Positions 53,205 to 61,782 of a stretch of 64,000 bases of DNA are shown piece by piece; position 1 is the stretch's first letter, and every line of letters begins with the position of its first letter. Both the position numbers and the translations under genes were made by a program. The stretch covers positions 1 through 64,000 of the forward strand of contig NZ_JAAAMJ010000007.1 of the NCBI RefSeq assembly GCF_010500835.1, in the 5' to 3' direction. Under the pieces are notes generated by a model that was given only the letters and a program-made list of their open reading frames with translations, did not search any database and was not told the origin of the DNA. The DNA comes from Aurantimonas aggregata. GTDB taxonomy: Bacteria > Pseudomonadota > Alphaproteobacteria > Rhizobiales > Rhizobiaceae.

Positions 53205-54112
53205 AGACCGCCGCGACGATCAACGGCGTCGTCATCGACGACACCTTCGCCGAAGCCTTCCCGATGAGCGGGACGGCGATCCAGGTGACGGCCGACAGCG
53301 AGAAATGGGCGCTGGAAGCCGCGCGCTCCTTCACCGGCTTTGCGACTTCGGTCATCGCCTGCGGCTGCGAGGCGGGGATCGACCGGATCGTGCCGCCGGC
53401 GGAGACCCGCGACGGCCGGCCGGGCGTGCGCATCCTCTTGTTCGCCATGGACAGAGCCGGGCTTGCCAAGCAGCTCGGCACGCGGCTCGGCCAGTGCATC
53501 CTGACCAGCCCGTCTTCGGCCTGCTATGCGGACCACGCGGGCGAGACGAAGATCGATCTCGGCTCGGCGATCCGCTATTTCGCCGATGGCTGGCAGATCT
53601 CCAAGAAGTTCGGCGACAAGCATTTCTGGCGCATGCCGGTGATGGAGGGCGAGTTCCTCTGCGAGGCGAAGACCGGAATGACCTCGGATGGCGTCGGCGG
53701 CGGCAATCTCCTGTTCCTCGCCCGCACGGCCCGCCAGGCGCTGGCGGCGGCCGAGGTCGCGGTCGCGGCGATGCGCGACGTGCCGGACGTGATCATGCCG
53801 TTTCCCGGCGGAATCGTGCGCTCTGGCTCCAAGGTCGGCGGCAAGTACAAGGGCATGATGGCCTCGACCAACGACGCCTACTGCCCGACGCTGAAGGGCG
53901 TCACGCCGTCGGCGCTTGGCCCGGAGATCGGCTCGGTGCTGGAGATCGTCATCGATGGGCTCAGCGCCGATGCCGTCGCCGCGGCGATGCGCGCGGGCTT
54001 GAAGGCGGCCGTCGATCTCGGGCCGGAGGACGGCGCGCTGCGGATCGGCGCCGGCAATTACGGCGGCAATCTCGGGCCGCATCACTTCCACCTCAAGGAT
54101 ATCGTGCCATGA
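53192..54112 (+). CDS. fhcD: Formylmethanofuran:tetrahydromethanopterin N-formyltransferase
   Basis: 306 residues of the Ftr family: it moves the formyl group between H4MPT and methanofuran within the complex. Typical stretches are INGVVIDDTFAEAFPM, ATSVIACGCEAGID, QCILTSPSSACYAD, FWRMPVMEGEF, GGIVRSGSKVGGKYKGMMASTNDAYCPTLK and IGAGNYGGNLGPHHFHL. The start at 53192 lies inside the end of fhcA; it overlaps fhcC by 4 bp, so the subunits are co-translated. Confidence 0.95.
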   Translation: MPDMKTAATINGVVIDDTFAEAFPMSGTAIQVTADSEKWALEAARSFTGFATSVIACGCEAGIDRIVPPAETRDGRPGVRILLFAMDRAGLAKQLGTRLGQCILTSPSSACYADHAGETKIDLGSAIRYFADGWQISKKFGDKHFWRMPVMEGEFLCEAKTGMTSDGVGGGNLLFLARTARQALAAAEVAVAAMRDVPDVIMPFPGGIVRSGSKVGGKYKGMMASTNDAYCPTLKGVTPSALGPEIGSVLEIVIDGLSADAVAAAMRAGLKAAVDLGPEDGALRIGAGNYGGNLGPHHFHLKDIVP

Positions 54113-54918
54113 GCGGCCTGACCTTCCGCAAGAAGGCCGAGCCCGAGCAGCGGCTCGACCTCTCGGTGTTGACGCCGGCCCGGCTCTCGGGCCTGTCGAC
54201 AGCCGAAATAGCGGCGCTGCCGGTGGGCACGACGCGGCTGCTCGTAACGGTCGGCGACGTGTTCGCCGTCGACGGCAGCGACGCCGCGTCGATCCGCTTC
54301 GAGGGCGGATCGGACCGGTTCGACCGGGTCGGCGAGGCACTGGACGGCGGCGAGATCCACGTCGAGGGCGACGCCGGATGGCGCGTCGGCCGGCTGATGC
54401 AGAGCGGGCGGCTGACGGTGTCCGGAACGGTCGGCGGCCTTGCCGGCTCCGGCATGGGCGGCGGCTTCCTGTCGATCGGCGGCAATGCCGGCCAGCGTCT
54501 GGGCGGACCCATGCCCGGCGAGATGGCCGGCATGCGCGGCGGCGCGATCCGCGTCGGGGGCAGCGCCGGCAGCCGCGCCGCCGACCGGATGCGCCGGGGG
54601 ACGATCCTCGTCGCCGGCGAGCTCGGCGAAGATGCCGGCAGCCGGATGATCGCCGGGACGCTGATCGCCGGCGGCATCGCCCGCGGCACGCCCGGCCGGC
54701 TGATGAAGCGCGGCACGCTGATCCTCTGCGGCGGGGCCGAGCGCCTCGGGCCGACCTTTCTCGATAACGGCCCGGCCGATCTCCTGATCCTGCTTGTGAT
54801 GGCGCGGGAGCTCGACGCCGGCGCGCTGGCGCCACTGCCCTTCGACGGCGCACCGATGCGCCGGATCGGCGGCGACACGGCGGTGCTCGGCAAGGGCGAG
54901 ATCTTCCTGCCGGTGTAG
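54109..54918 (+). CDS. fhcC: Formyltransferase/hydrolase complex subunit C (FwdC/FhcC)
   Basis: 269 residues forming a right-handed parallel beta-helix (GltB3-like), with repeated glycine turns such as GGLAGSGMGGGFLSIGGNAGQRLGGPMPGEMAGMRGGAI and DRMRRGTILVAGELGEDAGSRM. It is structural, holding subunits A and B together. The GC-rich glycine repeats are a family property. It closes the operon. Confidence 0.94.
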   Translation: MSGLTFRKKAEPEQRLDLSVLTPARLSGLSTAEIAALPVGTTRLLVTVGDVFAVDGSDAASIRFEGGSDRFDRVGEALDGGEIHVEGDAGWRVGRLMQSGRLTVSGTVGGLAGSGMGGGFLSIGGNAGQRLGGPMPGEMAGMRGGAIRVGGSAGSRAADRMRRGTILVAGELGEDAGSRMIAGTLIAGGIARGTPGRLMKRGTLILCGGAERLGPTFLDNGPADLLILLVMARELDAGALAPLPFDGAPMRRIGGDTAVLGKGEIFLPV

Positions 54919-55110
54919 CGGGCGAGCGTCCTGGCGTCGCGTCCGGACGCTGATCGCATGGGCCATCTCTCAGTTGGCGCCTGCCACATCCTGTCGCAGC
55001 CTGCTGCCGCGCGCTTCTTCCGGCCCTAGAATGGCATCCGGACGACGTCTTCTCCGTAGCTGAGGCACGCGGCATGACGCCGGCAGGGCACCGCATCCGG
55101 GAGTGACACG
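54919..55110. other. Intergenic region after fhcC
   Basis: 192 bp with a short palindrome (GCGTCCGGACGC near 54940) but no T tract; no gene seen. It probably holds the promoter of the small gene at 55111. Confidence 0.35.
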
Positions 55111-55317
55111 ATGATCGACCTGATCCTGACCGTCTGCATGGTCTCAGACCCCTCGTCCTGCCGCGAGGAGCGGCTCGCCTATGAAAGCCGCGGCTCGCTG
55201 GCGCAATGCATGATGCTGTCGACGCCATACGTCGCCGCCTGGGTGGGAGACCACCCGCAATGGACGGTCAAGCGGTGGGAGTGCGGCTGGCCGGAAGAGC
55301 GCAAGCAGCCGATCTGA
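55111..55317 (+). CDS. Small conserved Cys-containing protein, 68 residues
   Basis: It begins MIDLILTVCMVSDPSSCREERL and continues SLAQCMMLSTPYVAAWVGDHPQWTVKRWECGWPE. Four cysteines (9, 17 and two later) suggest two disulfides, and the hydrophobic start could direct export. Similar short proteins are widespread in rhizobial genomes as I recall them, always without assigned function. A site GGAGTGAC lies before the ATG. It stands alone between fhcC and urtA. Confidence 0.7.
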   Translation: MIDLILTVCMVSDPSSCREERLAYESRGSLAQCMMLSTPYVAAWVGDHPQWTVKRWECGWPEERKQPI

Positions 55318-55439
55318 TCGTGACGCGTCGGGTGCGCTGAAAGATTGCGCAGCTGCCTGTTTCGTGGGCGCAGCTTCGGGCGGGATGACATGCCTGCCGA
55401 ATTATTGAGCGCGAGGCAGGCCGCGTGACTCCATACTGG

Positions 55440-55456
55440 GCACCGTGCGGCGGTGC
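55440..55456. promoter_or_regulatory. Palindrome upstream of the urt promoter
   Basis: GCACCG-TGCGG-CGGTGC, a perfect 6-bp inverted repeat with 5-bp centre, ending 23 bp before the sigma-54 motif. It recalls an NtrC site (GCACC..GGTGC), but the arms are two bases farther apart than the consensus, so it is only a candidate activator site. Confidence 0.35.
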
Positions 55457-55478
55457 CGGCCCGTGCATCTGCCGAGAA

Positions 55479-55494
55479 TGGCACAGGGTTTGCT
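55479..55494 (+). promoter_or_regulatory. Sigma-54 type promoter of the urt operon
   Basis: TGGCACAGGGTTTGCT has the invariant GG and GC of sigma-54 promoters exactly 10 bases apart, and matches TGGCAC-N5-TTGCT in full. It lies 54 bp before the urtA start. This implies activation by an enhancer-binding protein, most simply NtrC, under nitrogen limitation. Confidence 0.75.
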
Positions 55495-55547
55495 CCGTTT
55501 CATTCGTAACCCGACCCCGTCGGGGCCGAAACGAGTGGAGATGGCGC

Positions 55548-56861
55548 ATGAACTCACCCTTCAAATGGATCCGGGGCCTTGCTGCCGCGGCGGCAATGAC
55601 TGGCGTGGCGCTCAGCGGAGCTGCCGCCCAGGACGCCCCCAGCGGCGAGCCGATCAAGGTCGGCGTGCTGCATTCGCTTTCCGGCACGATGGCCATCTCC
55701 GAGACGACCCTCAAGGACGTCATGCTGATGCTCATCGACGAGCAGAACAAGAAGGGCGGCCTGCTCGGCCGGCCGCTCGAGGCGGTCGTCGTCGATCCGG
55801 CCTCCGACTGGCCGCTGTTCGCCGAGCGGATGCGCGACCTCGTGTCGGCGCAGGACGTCGCGGCGGTGTTCTGCTGCTGGACGTCGGTGTCGCGCAAGTC
55901 GATCCTGCCGGTCGCCGAGGAGCTGAACACCGTGGTGTTCTACCCGGTCCAGTACGAGGGCGAGGAATCGTCGCGCAACATCTTCTACACCGGCGCCGCC
56001 CCCAACCAGCAGGCGATCCCGGCCGTCGACTATCTGATGGAGGAAGGCGTCGAGCGCTGGGTGCTCGAGGGCACCGACTACGTCTATCCGCGCACCACCA
56101 ACAAGATCCTCGAGCAGTATCTGATGGACAAGGGCGTCGCCGCCGAGGACATCAAGATCAACTACACGCCGTTCGGCTTCTCCGACTGGCAGACCGAGGT
56201 CGCCGCGATCAAGGAATTCGGCTCGGCCGGCAAGAAGACTGCGGTCGTCTCGACGGTCAACGGTGACGCCAACGTGCCATTCTACAAGGAACTCGCCAAC
56301 CAGGGCATCGCCGCGACCGATATCCCGGTGGTGGCGTTCTCGGTCGGCGAGGAAGAACTGGCCGGCATCGACACCGGCCCGCTGGTCGGGCATCTCGCCG
56401 CCTGGAACTACTTCATGTCGGTCGATACGCCGGAAAACGCCGAGTTCATCGAGAAGTGGAAAGCCTTCATCGGCAACGATGAGCGCGTCACCAACGACCC
56501 GATGGAAGCGCATTACATCGGCTTCAACATGTGGGTGAAGGCGGTCGAGAAAGCCGGCACGACCGAGGCCGACGCGGTGATCGCCGCCCTGCCGGGCATC
56601 GAGCAGGCGAACCTCACCGGCGGCGTCTCGACGATGCTGCCGAACCACCACATCACCAAGCCCGTGCTGATCGGCGAGATCAACGACGAAGGCCAGTTCG
56701 ACATCGTCAGCGAGACCGAGGAACTGGTTCCCGGCGACGCCTGGTCGGACTTCCTGCCGGAATCCAAGCCCCTCGAGGCTGACTGGACCGACCCGATCAA
56801 CTGCGGCAACTACAACACTGAGACGAAGACCTGCGGCGGCGCGGCGGCTGCGGCTCAGTAA
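55548..56861 (+). CDS. urtA: Urea ABC transporter, substrate-binding protein
   Basis: A 437-residue periplasmic protein that captures urea. The signal peptide is GLAAAAAMTGVALSGAAAQ. The mature protein has the UrtA hallmarks IKVGVLHSLSGTMAISETTLKDVMLMLIDEQNKKGGLLGR, VFCCWTSVSRKSILPV, VFYPVQYEGEESSRNIFYTGAAPNQQ and GEEELAGIDTGPLVGHLAAWNYF. ATG 55548 is preferred because the signal peptide follows directly. It is the first gene of urtABCDE, behind a sigma-54 promoter, with a hairpin between it and urtB. Confidence 0.96.
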   Translation: MNSPFKWIRGLAAAAAMTGVALSGAAAQDAPSGEPIKVGVLHSLSGTMAISETTLKDVMLMLIDEQNKKGGLLGRPLEAVVVDPASDWPLFAERMRDLVSAQDVAAVFCCWTSVSRKSILPVAEELNTVVFYPVQYEGEESSRNIFYTGAAPNQQAIPAVDYLMEEGVERWVLEGTDYVYPRTTNKILEQYLMDKGVAAEDIKINYTPFGFSDWQTEVAAIKEFGSAGKKTAVVSTVNGDANVPFYKELANQGIAATDIPVVAFSVGEEELAGIDTGPLVGHLAAWNYFMSVDTPENAEFIEKWKAFIGNDERVTNDPMEAHYIGFNMWVKAVEKAGTTEADAVIAALPGIEQANLTGGVSTMLPNHHITKPVLIGEINDEGQFDIVSETEELVPGDAWSDFLPESKPLEADWTDPINCGNYNTETKTCGGAAAAAQ

Positions 56862-56881
56862 GCACGCCAAGGTCTGACGAG

Positions 56882-56904
56882 GCCCGCTTCTCCCAAGAGC
56901 GGGC
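56882..56904 (+). terminator. Intra-operon hairpin between urtA and urtB
   Basis: GCCCGCT (56882-56888) pairs with AGCGGGC (56898-56904) with a 9-base loop; only two T follow. Such hairpins after binding-protein genes usually attenuate or stabilise the upstream message, giving more UrtA than membrane subunits. Confidence 0.55.
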
Positions 56905-56965
56905 TTCCAGCGGGGGCGGCCATGCGGCCGTCCCCGCCACTGTCTCAACCGGTACAGGACTATTC

Positions 56966-58594
56966 ATGGCCCTTCTTGCGCGCTGGTGCCTCGCTTTCCT
57001 CCTGCTGGTGCCGGGCACGATCGTGATGTCGGCGGCCGCGAACGCGCAGGGCGGAGATGCCGCGGCGATCATCCAGAAATTCGGCGGCAAGCAGAGCTTT
57101 TCGGACACCGAGGCGGTGATCGCCGAGCTCGCCGCCACCGGCAATGCCGACGTGGCGCGGGCGCTGCGCGCGCTCGGCGACGGCAGCCTCTATTGGCGCG
57201 AGAGCGACGAGGCGGTGTTCATCGGCCAGGGCAGCGATCCCGTCACGCTGCTCGATCCGCTGACTGGCGAGGAGGCGGGCACGGCGCCGGCCGGCGATCT
57301 CACCAAGGTCCGCATCAAGAATTCCATCCGCAACGACATCACCACGGCGCTCGGATCGCTGACGCTTGGATCTCCCGATCGGGCGCAGCGCATGCGGGCC
57401 GCCTCGACGCTGTTTTCCGACGGCGATCCGGCGATGATAGCGCCGCTCGAGGCGGCGATCGCCAAGGAAGAGGACGCGGCCGTCCAGGCGCGCATGGAGG
57501 AGGCGCTGGCCGCCGCCGTGCTCGCTTCCGACCGGCCGGCCGCGGAAAAGGCCGAGGCCGCCGCGGTGATGGAAGGGCGCGGCGACCGCGAGGCGCTGAC
57601 GATGCTCATCCGCTTTGCCGGCGCCACCGACGACCTGGAAGCCAAGGCGGCCGCGGAGCGGGCGATCGCCGCGATCGAGGGCAACATCGCCTTCTGGTAC
57701 CAGATGCAGAACATCTGGTACGGCCTGTCGCTCGGCTCGGTGCTGCTGCTGGCCGCGATCGGCCTGGCCATCACCTTCGGCGTGATGGGCGTCATCAACA
57801 TGGCGCATGGCGAAATGGTGATGCTCGGCGCCTACACAACCTTCGTCGTCCAGGAGGCGATCCGCACCAGCGCGCCAGAGCTCTTCGCCTGGTCGCTGGC
57901 GATCGCCCTGCCGCTGGCGTTTCTCGTCTCCGGCACGGTCGGTCTGGTGATGGAGCGCTTTCTCATTCGCTTCCTCTACGGCCGGCCGCTGGAGACGCTG
58001 CTGGCGACCTTCGGCGTCTCGCTGATCCTGCAGCAGGCGGTCCGCACCATCTTCGGCCCGACCAACCGCGAGGTCGGCAATCCCGAATGGATGTCCGGCG
58101 CCTTCGAGGTCGGGATGATGGCGATCACCTGGAACCGGCTGTGGATCATAGTCTTCTCGCTGGTGGTGTTCGCCGGCCTCCTGGTCGTGCTCAACCGCAC
58201 CTCGCTCGGCCTGCAGATGCGCGCCGTCACCCAGAACCGCAAGATGGCCTCGGCCATGGGCATCCGCACGCCCTGGGTCGACGCGCTGACTTTCGCGCTC
58301 GGCTCCGGCATCGCCGGCATCGCCGGGGTGGCGCTCAGCCAGATCGACAATGTCTCGCCGGATCTCGGCCAGGGCTACATCATCGATTCCTTCATGGTCG
58401 TGGTGTTCGGCGGCGTCGGCAATCTCTGGGGCACGCTGGTCGGGGCGATGAGCCTCGGCATCCTCAACAAGTTCCTCGAGCCCTATGCGGGCGCGGTGCT
58501 CGGCAAGATCGTCGTGCTGGTGCTGATCATCCTGTTCATCCAGAAACGGCCCCGCGGCCTGTTCGCCCAGAAGGGGAGGTTCGTCGACGCATGA
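56966..58594 (+). CDS. urtB: Urea ABC transporter, permease UrtB
   Basis: A 542-residue LivH-type permease. It has a signal-like N-terminus (LAFLLLVPGTIVMSAAANAQ) and a periplasmic helical domain of about 200 residues (AALEAAIAKEEDAAVQARMEEALAAAVLA and similar), a known feature of UrtB. The membrane part begins at SLGSVLLLAAIGLAITFGVMGVINMAHGEMVMLGAY and ends with the conserved loop SQIDNVSPDLGQGYIIDSFMVVVFGGVGNLWGT. Its end overlaps urtC by 4 bp. Confidence 0.95.
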   Translation: MALLARWCLAFLLLVPGTIVMSAAANAQGGDAAAIIQKFGGKQSFSDTEAVIAELAATGNADVARALRALGDGSLYWRESDEAVFIGQGSDPVTLLDPLTGEEAGTAPAGDLTKVRIKNSIRNDITTALGSLTLGSPDRAQRMRAASTLFSDGDPAMIAPLEAAIAKEEDAAVQARMEEALAAAVLASDRPAAEKAEAAAVMEGRGDREALTMLIRFAGATDDLEAKAAAERAIAAIEGNIAFWYQMQNIWYGLSLGSVLLLAAIGLAITFGVMGVINMAHGEMVMLGAYTTFVVQEAIRTSAPELFAWSLAIALPLAFLVSGTVGLVMERFLIRFLYGRPLETLLATFGVSLILQQAVRTIFGPTNREVGNPEWMSGAFEVGMMAITWNRLWIIVFSLVVFAGLLVVLNRTSLGLQMRAVTQNRKMASAMGIRTPWVDALTFALGSGIAGIAGVALSQIDNVSPDLGQGYIIDSFMVVVFGGVGNLWGTLVGAMSLGILNKFLEPYAGAVLGKIVVLVLIILFIQKRPRGLFAQKGRFVDA

Positions 58595-59751
58595 TCCTCG
58601 CGCGATTCCTCGGCCCAAGGGTCTGGTTCCTGGTCGTCGCGCTGGTGGCTGCGGCGGTGCTGGTGCCGGCGGCAAGCCTGTGGCTCCCGGCGGACCATCC
58701 GCTGCACGTGCCGCCCTATCTCGTGCCGCTGATCGGCAAATACATCTGCTTTGCGCTGCTGGCGCTCTCGCTCGATCTCGTCTGGGGCTATGTCGGCATC
58801 TTGTCGCTCGGCCACGGCGCGTTCTTCGCGCTCGGCGGCTACGCCATGGGCATGTACCTGATGCGCCAGATCGGCCCGCGCGGCGTCTATGGCAACCCGG
58901 TGCTGCCCGACTTCATGGTGTTCCTCAACTGGCAGGAACTGCCCTGGTACTGGACCGGCTTCGACCAGTTCTGGTTCGCGGCGATCATGGTGGTGCTGGT
59001 GCCGGGCGTCCTCGCCTTCGTCTTCGGCTATTTCGCCTTCCGCAGCCGCGTCACCGGCGTGTATCTCTCGATCATCACCCAGGCGATGACCTATGCGCTG
59101 TTGCTGGCGTTCTTTCGCAACGACATGGGGTTCGGCGGCAATAACGGCCTGACCGACTTCAAGGACATTCTCGGCTACCCGATCCAGGCGGCGACGACGC
59201 GGGCGGCGCTGTTTTCTGCGAGTTGCATCGCGCTTGCCGTCGCCGTCCTGTTCGTCGGCTGGATCACCCGCTCCAAGCTCGGCAAGCTGATGGTGGCGGT
59301 GCGCGACGCCGAAAGCCGCACCCGCTTCATCGGCTGGCGGCCGGAGCACGTGAAGCTGTTCGCCTTCACCGTCTCGGCGGTGATGGCGGGGATCGCCGGC
59401 GCGCTCTACGTGCCGCAGGTCGGCATCATCAATCCCGGCGAGTTCGCGCCGGTGAACTCGATCGAGGTCGTGGTCTGGGCGGCGGTCGGCGGCCGCGCGA
59501 CGCTGATCGGGCCGATCCTCGGTGCGCTCCTCGTCAATTTCGCCAAGAGCACCTTCACCGCCATCGCGCCGGAATACTGGCTGTTCGTCCTCGGCGGCCT
59601 GTTCGTCTTCGTCACGCTGTTCATGCCGCGGGGCATCGTCGGCACGTTCGATCATGGCTGGGGCGGCTGGCGCGCCCGCCGTGCGGCGCGCGAGGCGGAA
59701 AAGGGCGAGGCCGCGGACGGTCGCATCGCCGCGACGAGCCCGGCGGAGTAG
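58591..59751 (+). CDS. urtC: Urea ABC transporter, permease UrtC
   Basis: A 386-residue LivM-type permease with about ten membrane segments: YICFALLALSLDLVWGYVGILSLGHGAFFALGGYAMGMYLM, FRSRVTGVYLSIITQAMTYALLLAFF, RNDMGFGGNNGLTDFKDILG (UrtC-type loop) and VVWAAVGGRATLIGPILGALLVN. It forms the channel with UrtB. It ends 3 bp before urtD. Confidence 0.95.
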   Translation: MILARFLGPRVWFLVVALVAAAVLVPAASLWLPADHPLHVPPYLVPLIGKYICFALLALSLDLVWGYVGILSLGHGAFFALGGYAMGMYLMRQIGPRGVYGNPVLPDFMVFLNWQELPWYWTGFDQFWFAAIMVVLVPGVLAFVFGYFAFRSRVTGVYLSIITQAMTYALLLAFFRNDMGFGGNNGLTDFKDILGYPIQAATTRAALFSASCIALAVAVLFVGWITRSKLGKLMVAVRDAESRTRFIGWRPEHVKLFAFTVSAVMAGIAGALYVPQVGIINPGEFAPVNSIEVVVWAAVGGRATLIGPILGALLVNFAKSTFTAIAPEYWLFVLGGLFVFVTLFMPRGIVGTFDHGWGGWRARRAAREAEKGEAADGRIAATSPAE

Positions 59752-59754
59752 GCG

Positions 59755-60603
59755 ATGAACATGATCGAACCCACGCCACAAGCCACGCCGGCCGTCGTCT
59801 CGCCGCACCCTTACGCGAGCGCGCGCCGCGACGAGGCCCTGCGCAATCCGCCGGGCGCGGCGCGGCGGGAAACGCTTCTCTATCTCGACGGCGTCAACAA
59901 GAGCTTCGACGGCTTCAAGGCGATCAACAATTTGTCGCTGGTGCTGGTGCGCGGCGAGATGCGCGCGATCATCGGCCCCAACGGCGCCGGCAAGACGACG
60001 ATGATGGACATCATCACCGGCAAGACGAAGCCGGATTCCGGCGAGGTCTATTTCAACGGCGACGTCGATCTCACCCGCCACGACGAGGCGGCGATCGCCG
60101 GCATGGGGATCGGCCGAAAGTTCCAGAAGCCGACCGTGTTCGAGGGCCACACGGTGGAGGACAATCTCCGCCTGTCGCTGGCCGGCTCGCGCTCGATCTT
60201 CGCCGCGCTCGTCCATCGCAAGGACGACGGCGAGCGGGCGGCGATCGCGAGGATCCTCGACACGACGCGCCTGTCGGCCAAGCGCCGGACGCTGGCAGCG
60301 GACCTCTCGCATGGCCAGAAGCAGTGGCTGGAGATCGGCATGCTGCTTGCCCAGGATCCGGAACTCCTGCTGGTCGACGAGCCGGTCGCCGGCATGACCG
60401 ACGCCGAGACCGAGGAAACCGCGCGGCTGCTGCGCGAGATTGCCGAGACCCGCTCGGTCGTGGTGGTCGAGCACGACATGCATTTCGTCCGCGAGCTGGC
60501 GGTGAAGGTCACCTGCCTGCACGAGGGCTCGGTGCTGTCGGAAGGCACGCTCGACCACGTCTCGAAGGACCCGCGGGTGATCGAGGTGTATCTTGGGCGG
60601 TAA
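59755..60603 (+). CDS. urtD: Urea ABC transporter, ATPase UrtD
   Basis: A 282-residue LivG-type ATPase: Walker A GPNGAGKTT, the LivG-specific GIGRKFQKPTVFEGHTVEDNL, signature LSHGQKQWLEIGM (LSHGQ as usual in UrtD), Walker B LLLVDEPVAGMTD, switch VVVEHDMHFV. About 40 extra residues precede the domain. It is followed by an unusual 375-bp gap before urtE. Confidence 0.95.
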   Translation: MNMIEPTPQATPAVVSPHPYASARRDEALRNPPGAARRETLLYLDGVNKSFDGFKAINNLSLVLVRGEMRAIIGPNGAGKTTMMDIITGKTKPDSGEVYFNGDVDLTRHDEAAIAGMGIGRKFQKPTVFEGHTVEDNLRLSLAGSRSIFAALVHRKDDGERAAIARILDTTRLSAKRRTLAADLSHGQKQWLEIGMLLAQDPELLLVDEPVAGMTDAETEETARLLREIAETRSVVVVEHDMHFVRELAVKVTCLHEGSVLSEGTLDHVSKDPRVIEVYLGR

Positions 60604-60706
60604 GGGCGGTGGCGGCGACTTGGGTGGCGCGGCCGCTGAGGACGGTGCGGGCGGCGTGGTCGGCGTCGGCACCGAGGTCTCCGTCGGGATGCCGCCTCCT
60701 CCGCGT

Positions 60707-60739
60707 CGTCATCCTCGGGCCCCGTCCCGAGGATCCAGG
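60707..60739 (+). repeat. Palindromic intergenic element, copy 1
   Basis: 33 bp containing ATCCTCGGG-CCCCGT-CCCGAGGAT, itself a hairpin. The whole unit is repeated exactly in inverse orientation at 60827-60859. This pattern (CCTCGGG...CCCGAGG between GTCAT and CCAGG) resembles the short palindromic elements scattered in Hyphomicrobiales genomes. Confidence 0.85.
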
Positions 60740-60826
60740 ACGGGGGAGGTGGCGAGCCTTGGGCGGACTGTCGTCCGTCCCATGTCGCGGAGCCATTCGG
60801 CGGCGCGCGACCGGTGGCGACGTTGC

Positions 60827-60859
60827 CCTGGATCCTCGGGACGGGGCCCGAGGATGACG
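60827..60859 (-). repeat. Palindromic intergenic element, copy 2 (inverted)
   Basis: An exact reverse complement of 60707-60739 over 33 bp, 87 bp away. The two copies can pair into one long stem in the urt message, or each can fold alone. Confidence 0.85.
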
Positions 60860-60867
60860 AACTGCAG

Positions 60868-60882
60868 GGGCCCGAGGATGAG
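60868..60882 (-). repeat. Palindromic intergenic element, partial third copy
   Basis: GGGCCCGAGGATGAG repeats the end of copy 2 (60844-60858, one base different), suggesting local duplication or an abortive copy. Confidence 0.55.
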
Positions 60883-60978
60883 GAAAGAGCAAGGCCCGTG
60901 GGGCACGAAGGGCCGGCAACGTCCGACATCGACGCCGCCTCAACCCCGCGACAACGCCGTCGCAGCCAGGAACCAGCC

Positions 60979-61674
60979 ATGCTGACCGTCTCCAATGTCG
61001 ACCTTTACTACGGCGCCGCGCAGGCGCTGCGGGGCGTGTCGCTGGGCGCGAAAAAGGGCGAGATCACCTGCGTCCTCGGGCGCAACGGCGTCGGCAAAAC
61101 CTCGCTCTTGCGGGCCATCGTCGGCCAGCAGCCGATCAGGGCGGGCGAGATCGCACTGGACGGCCAGAGCCTCGGCCGGCAGGCGCCGTACAACCGGGCG
61201 CGCAAGGGCATCGGCTTCGTGCCGCAGGGCCGCGAGATCTTCCCGCTCCTGACGGTGCGCGAGAACCTGCAGACCGGCTTCGCGCCGCTGAAATCCGCCG
61301 ACCGGACGATCCCCGACCATGTCTTCGAGCTGTTCCCGGTGCTGAAGGACATGCTCGGGCGGCGCGGCGGCGATCTTTCCGGCGGCCAGCAGCAGCAGCT
61401 CGCCATCGGCCGGGCGCTGGTGACGCGGCCGCAGCTTCTGGTGCTCGACGAGCCGACCGAAGGCATCCAGCCGTCGATCATCAAGGATATCGGCCGGGCG
61501 ATCCGCTACCTGAAGGAGCACTCGGGCCTCGCGATCCTCCTGGTCGAGCAGTATCTCGATTTCTGCCGCGAGCTCGCCGACAAGGTCTACATCATGGATC
61601 GCGGCGAAATCGTCTTCGAGGGCCCTGCGGAGGGCCTCGACGACCCGGCGGTGCGCCGTCACCTGACGGTCTGA
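60979..61674 (+). CDS. urtE: Urea ABC transporter, ATPase UrtE
   Basis: A 231-residue LivF-type ATPase: MLTVSNVDLYYGAAQALRGVSL, Walker A GRNGVGKTS, GIGFVPQGREIFPLLTVRENL (typical of UrtE), signature LSGGQQQQLAIGRAL, Walker B LLVLDEPTEGIQPS and switch LLVEQYLDF. ATG 60979 has AGGA upstream. Despite the repeat-filled gap it is intact and should complete the transporter. Confidence 0.95.
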   Translation: MLTVSNVDLYYGAAQALRGVSLGAKKGEITCVLGRNGVGKTSLLRAIVGQQPIRAGEIALDGQSLGRQAPYNRARKGIGFVPQGREIFPLLTVRENLQTGFAPLKSADRTIPDHVFELFPVLKDMLGRRGGDLSGGQQQQLAIGRALVTRPQLLVLDEPTEGIQPSIIKDIGRAIRYLKEHSGLAILLVEQYLDFCRELADKVYIMDRGEIVFEGPAEGLDDPAVRRHLTV

Positions 61675-61782
61675 CGATCGTCTTGGAAGCGACGCAGCGG
61701 CATGCTAGCAATCGCCGACCGCCCGCACCCGGGATGACCCCGGCCGCCACAGGCTGTGCCGCGGTCCCGGGAGGGTCGGCCG

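Larger units (their letters stand above)
60604..60978. other. Repeat-bearing gap between urtD and urtE
   Basis: 375 bp inside an operon that is otherwise tightly packed. It contains two inverted copies of a 33-bp palindromic element plus a partial third, listed below, and no gene. The rest is GC-rich sequence without recognisable content. Confidence 0.75.

Noticed and set aside
53117-55228. 703-codon minus-strand frame opposite fhcD and fhcC
   Set aside because: Antisense to two well-supported subunits; low-complexity Arg/Ser/Ala sequence.
58483-60672. 729-codon minus-strand frame opposite urtC and urtD
   Set aside because: Antisense to two clear transporter genes; composition His/Arg/Asp/Gln-rich with no domain.
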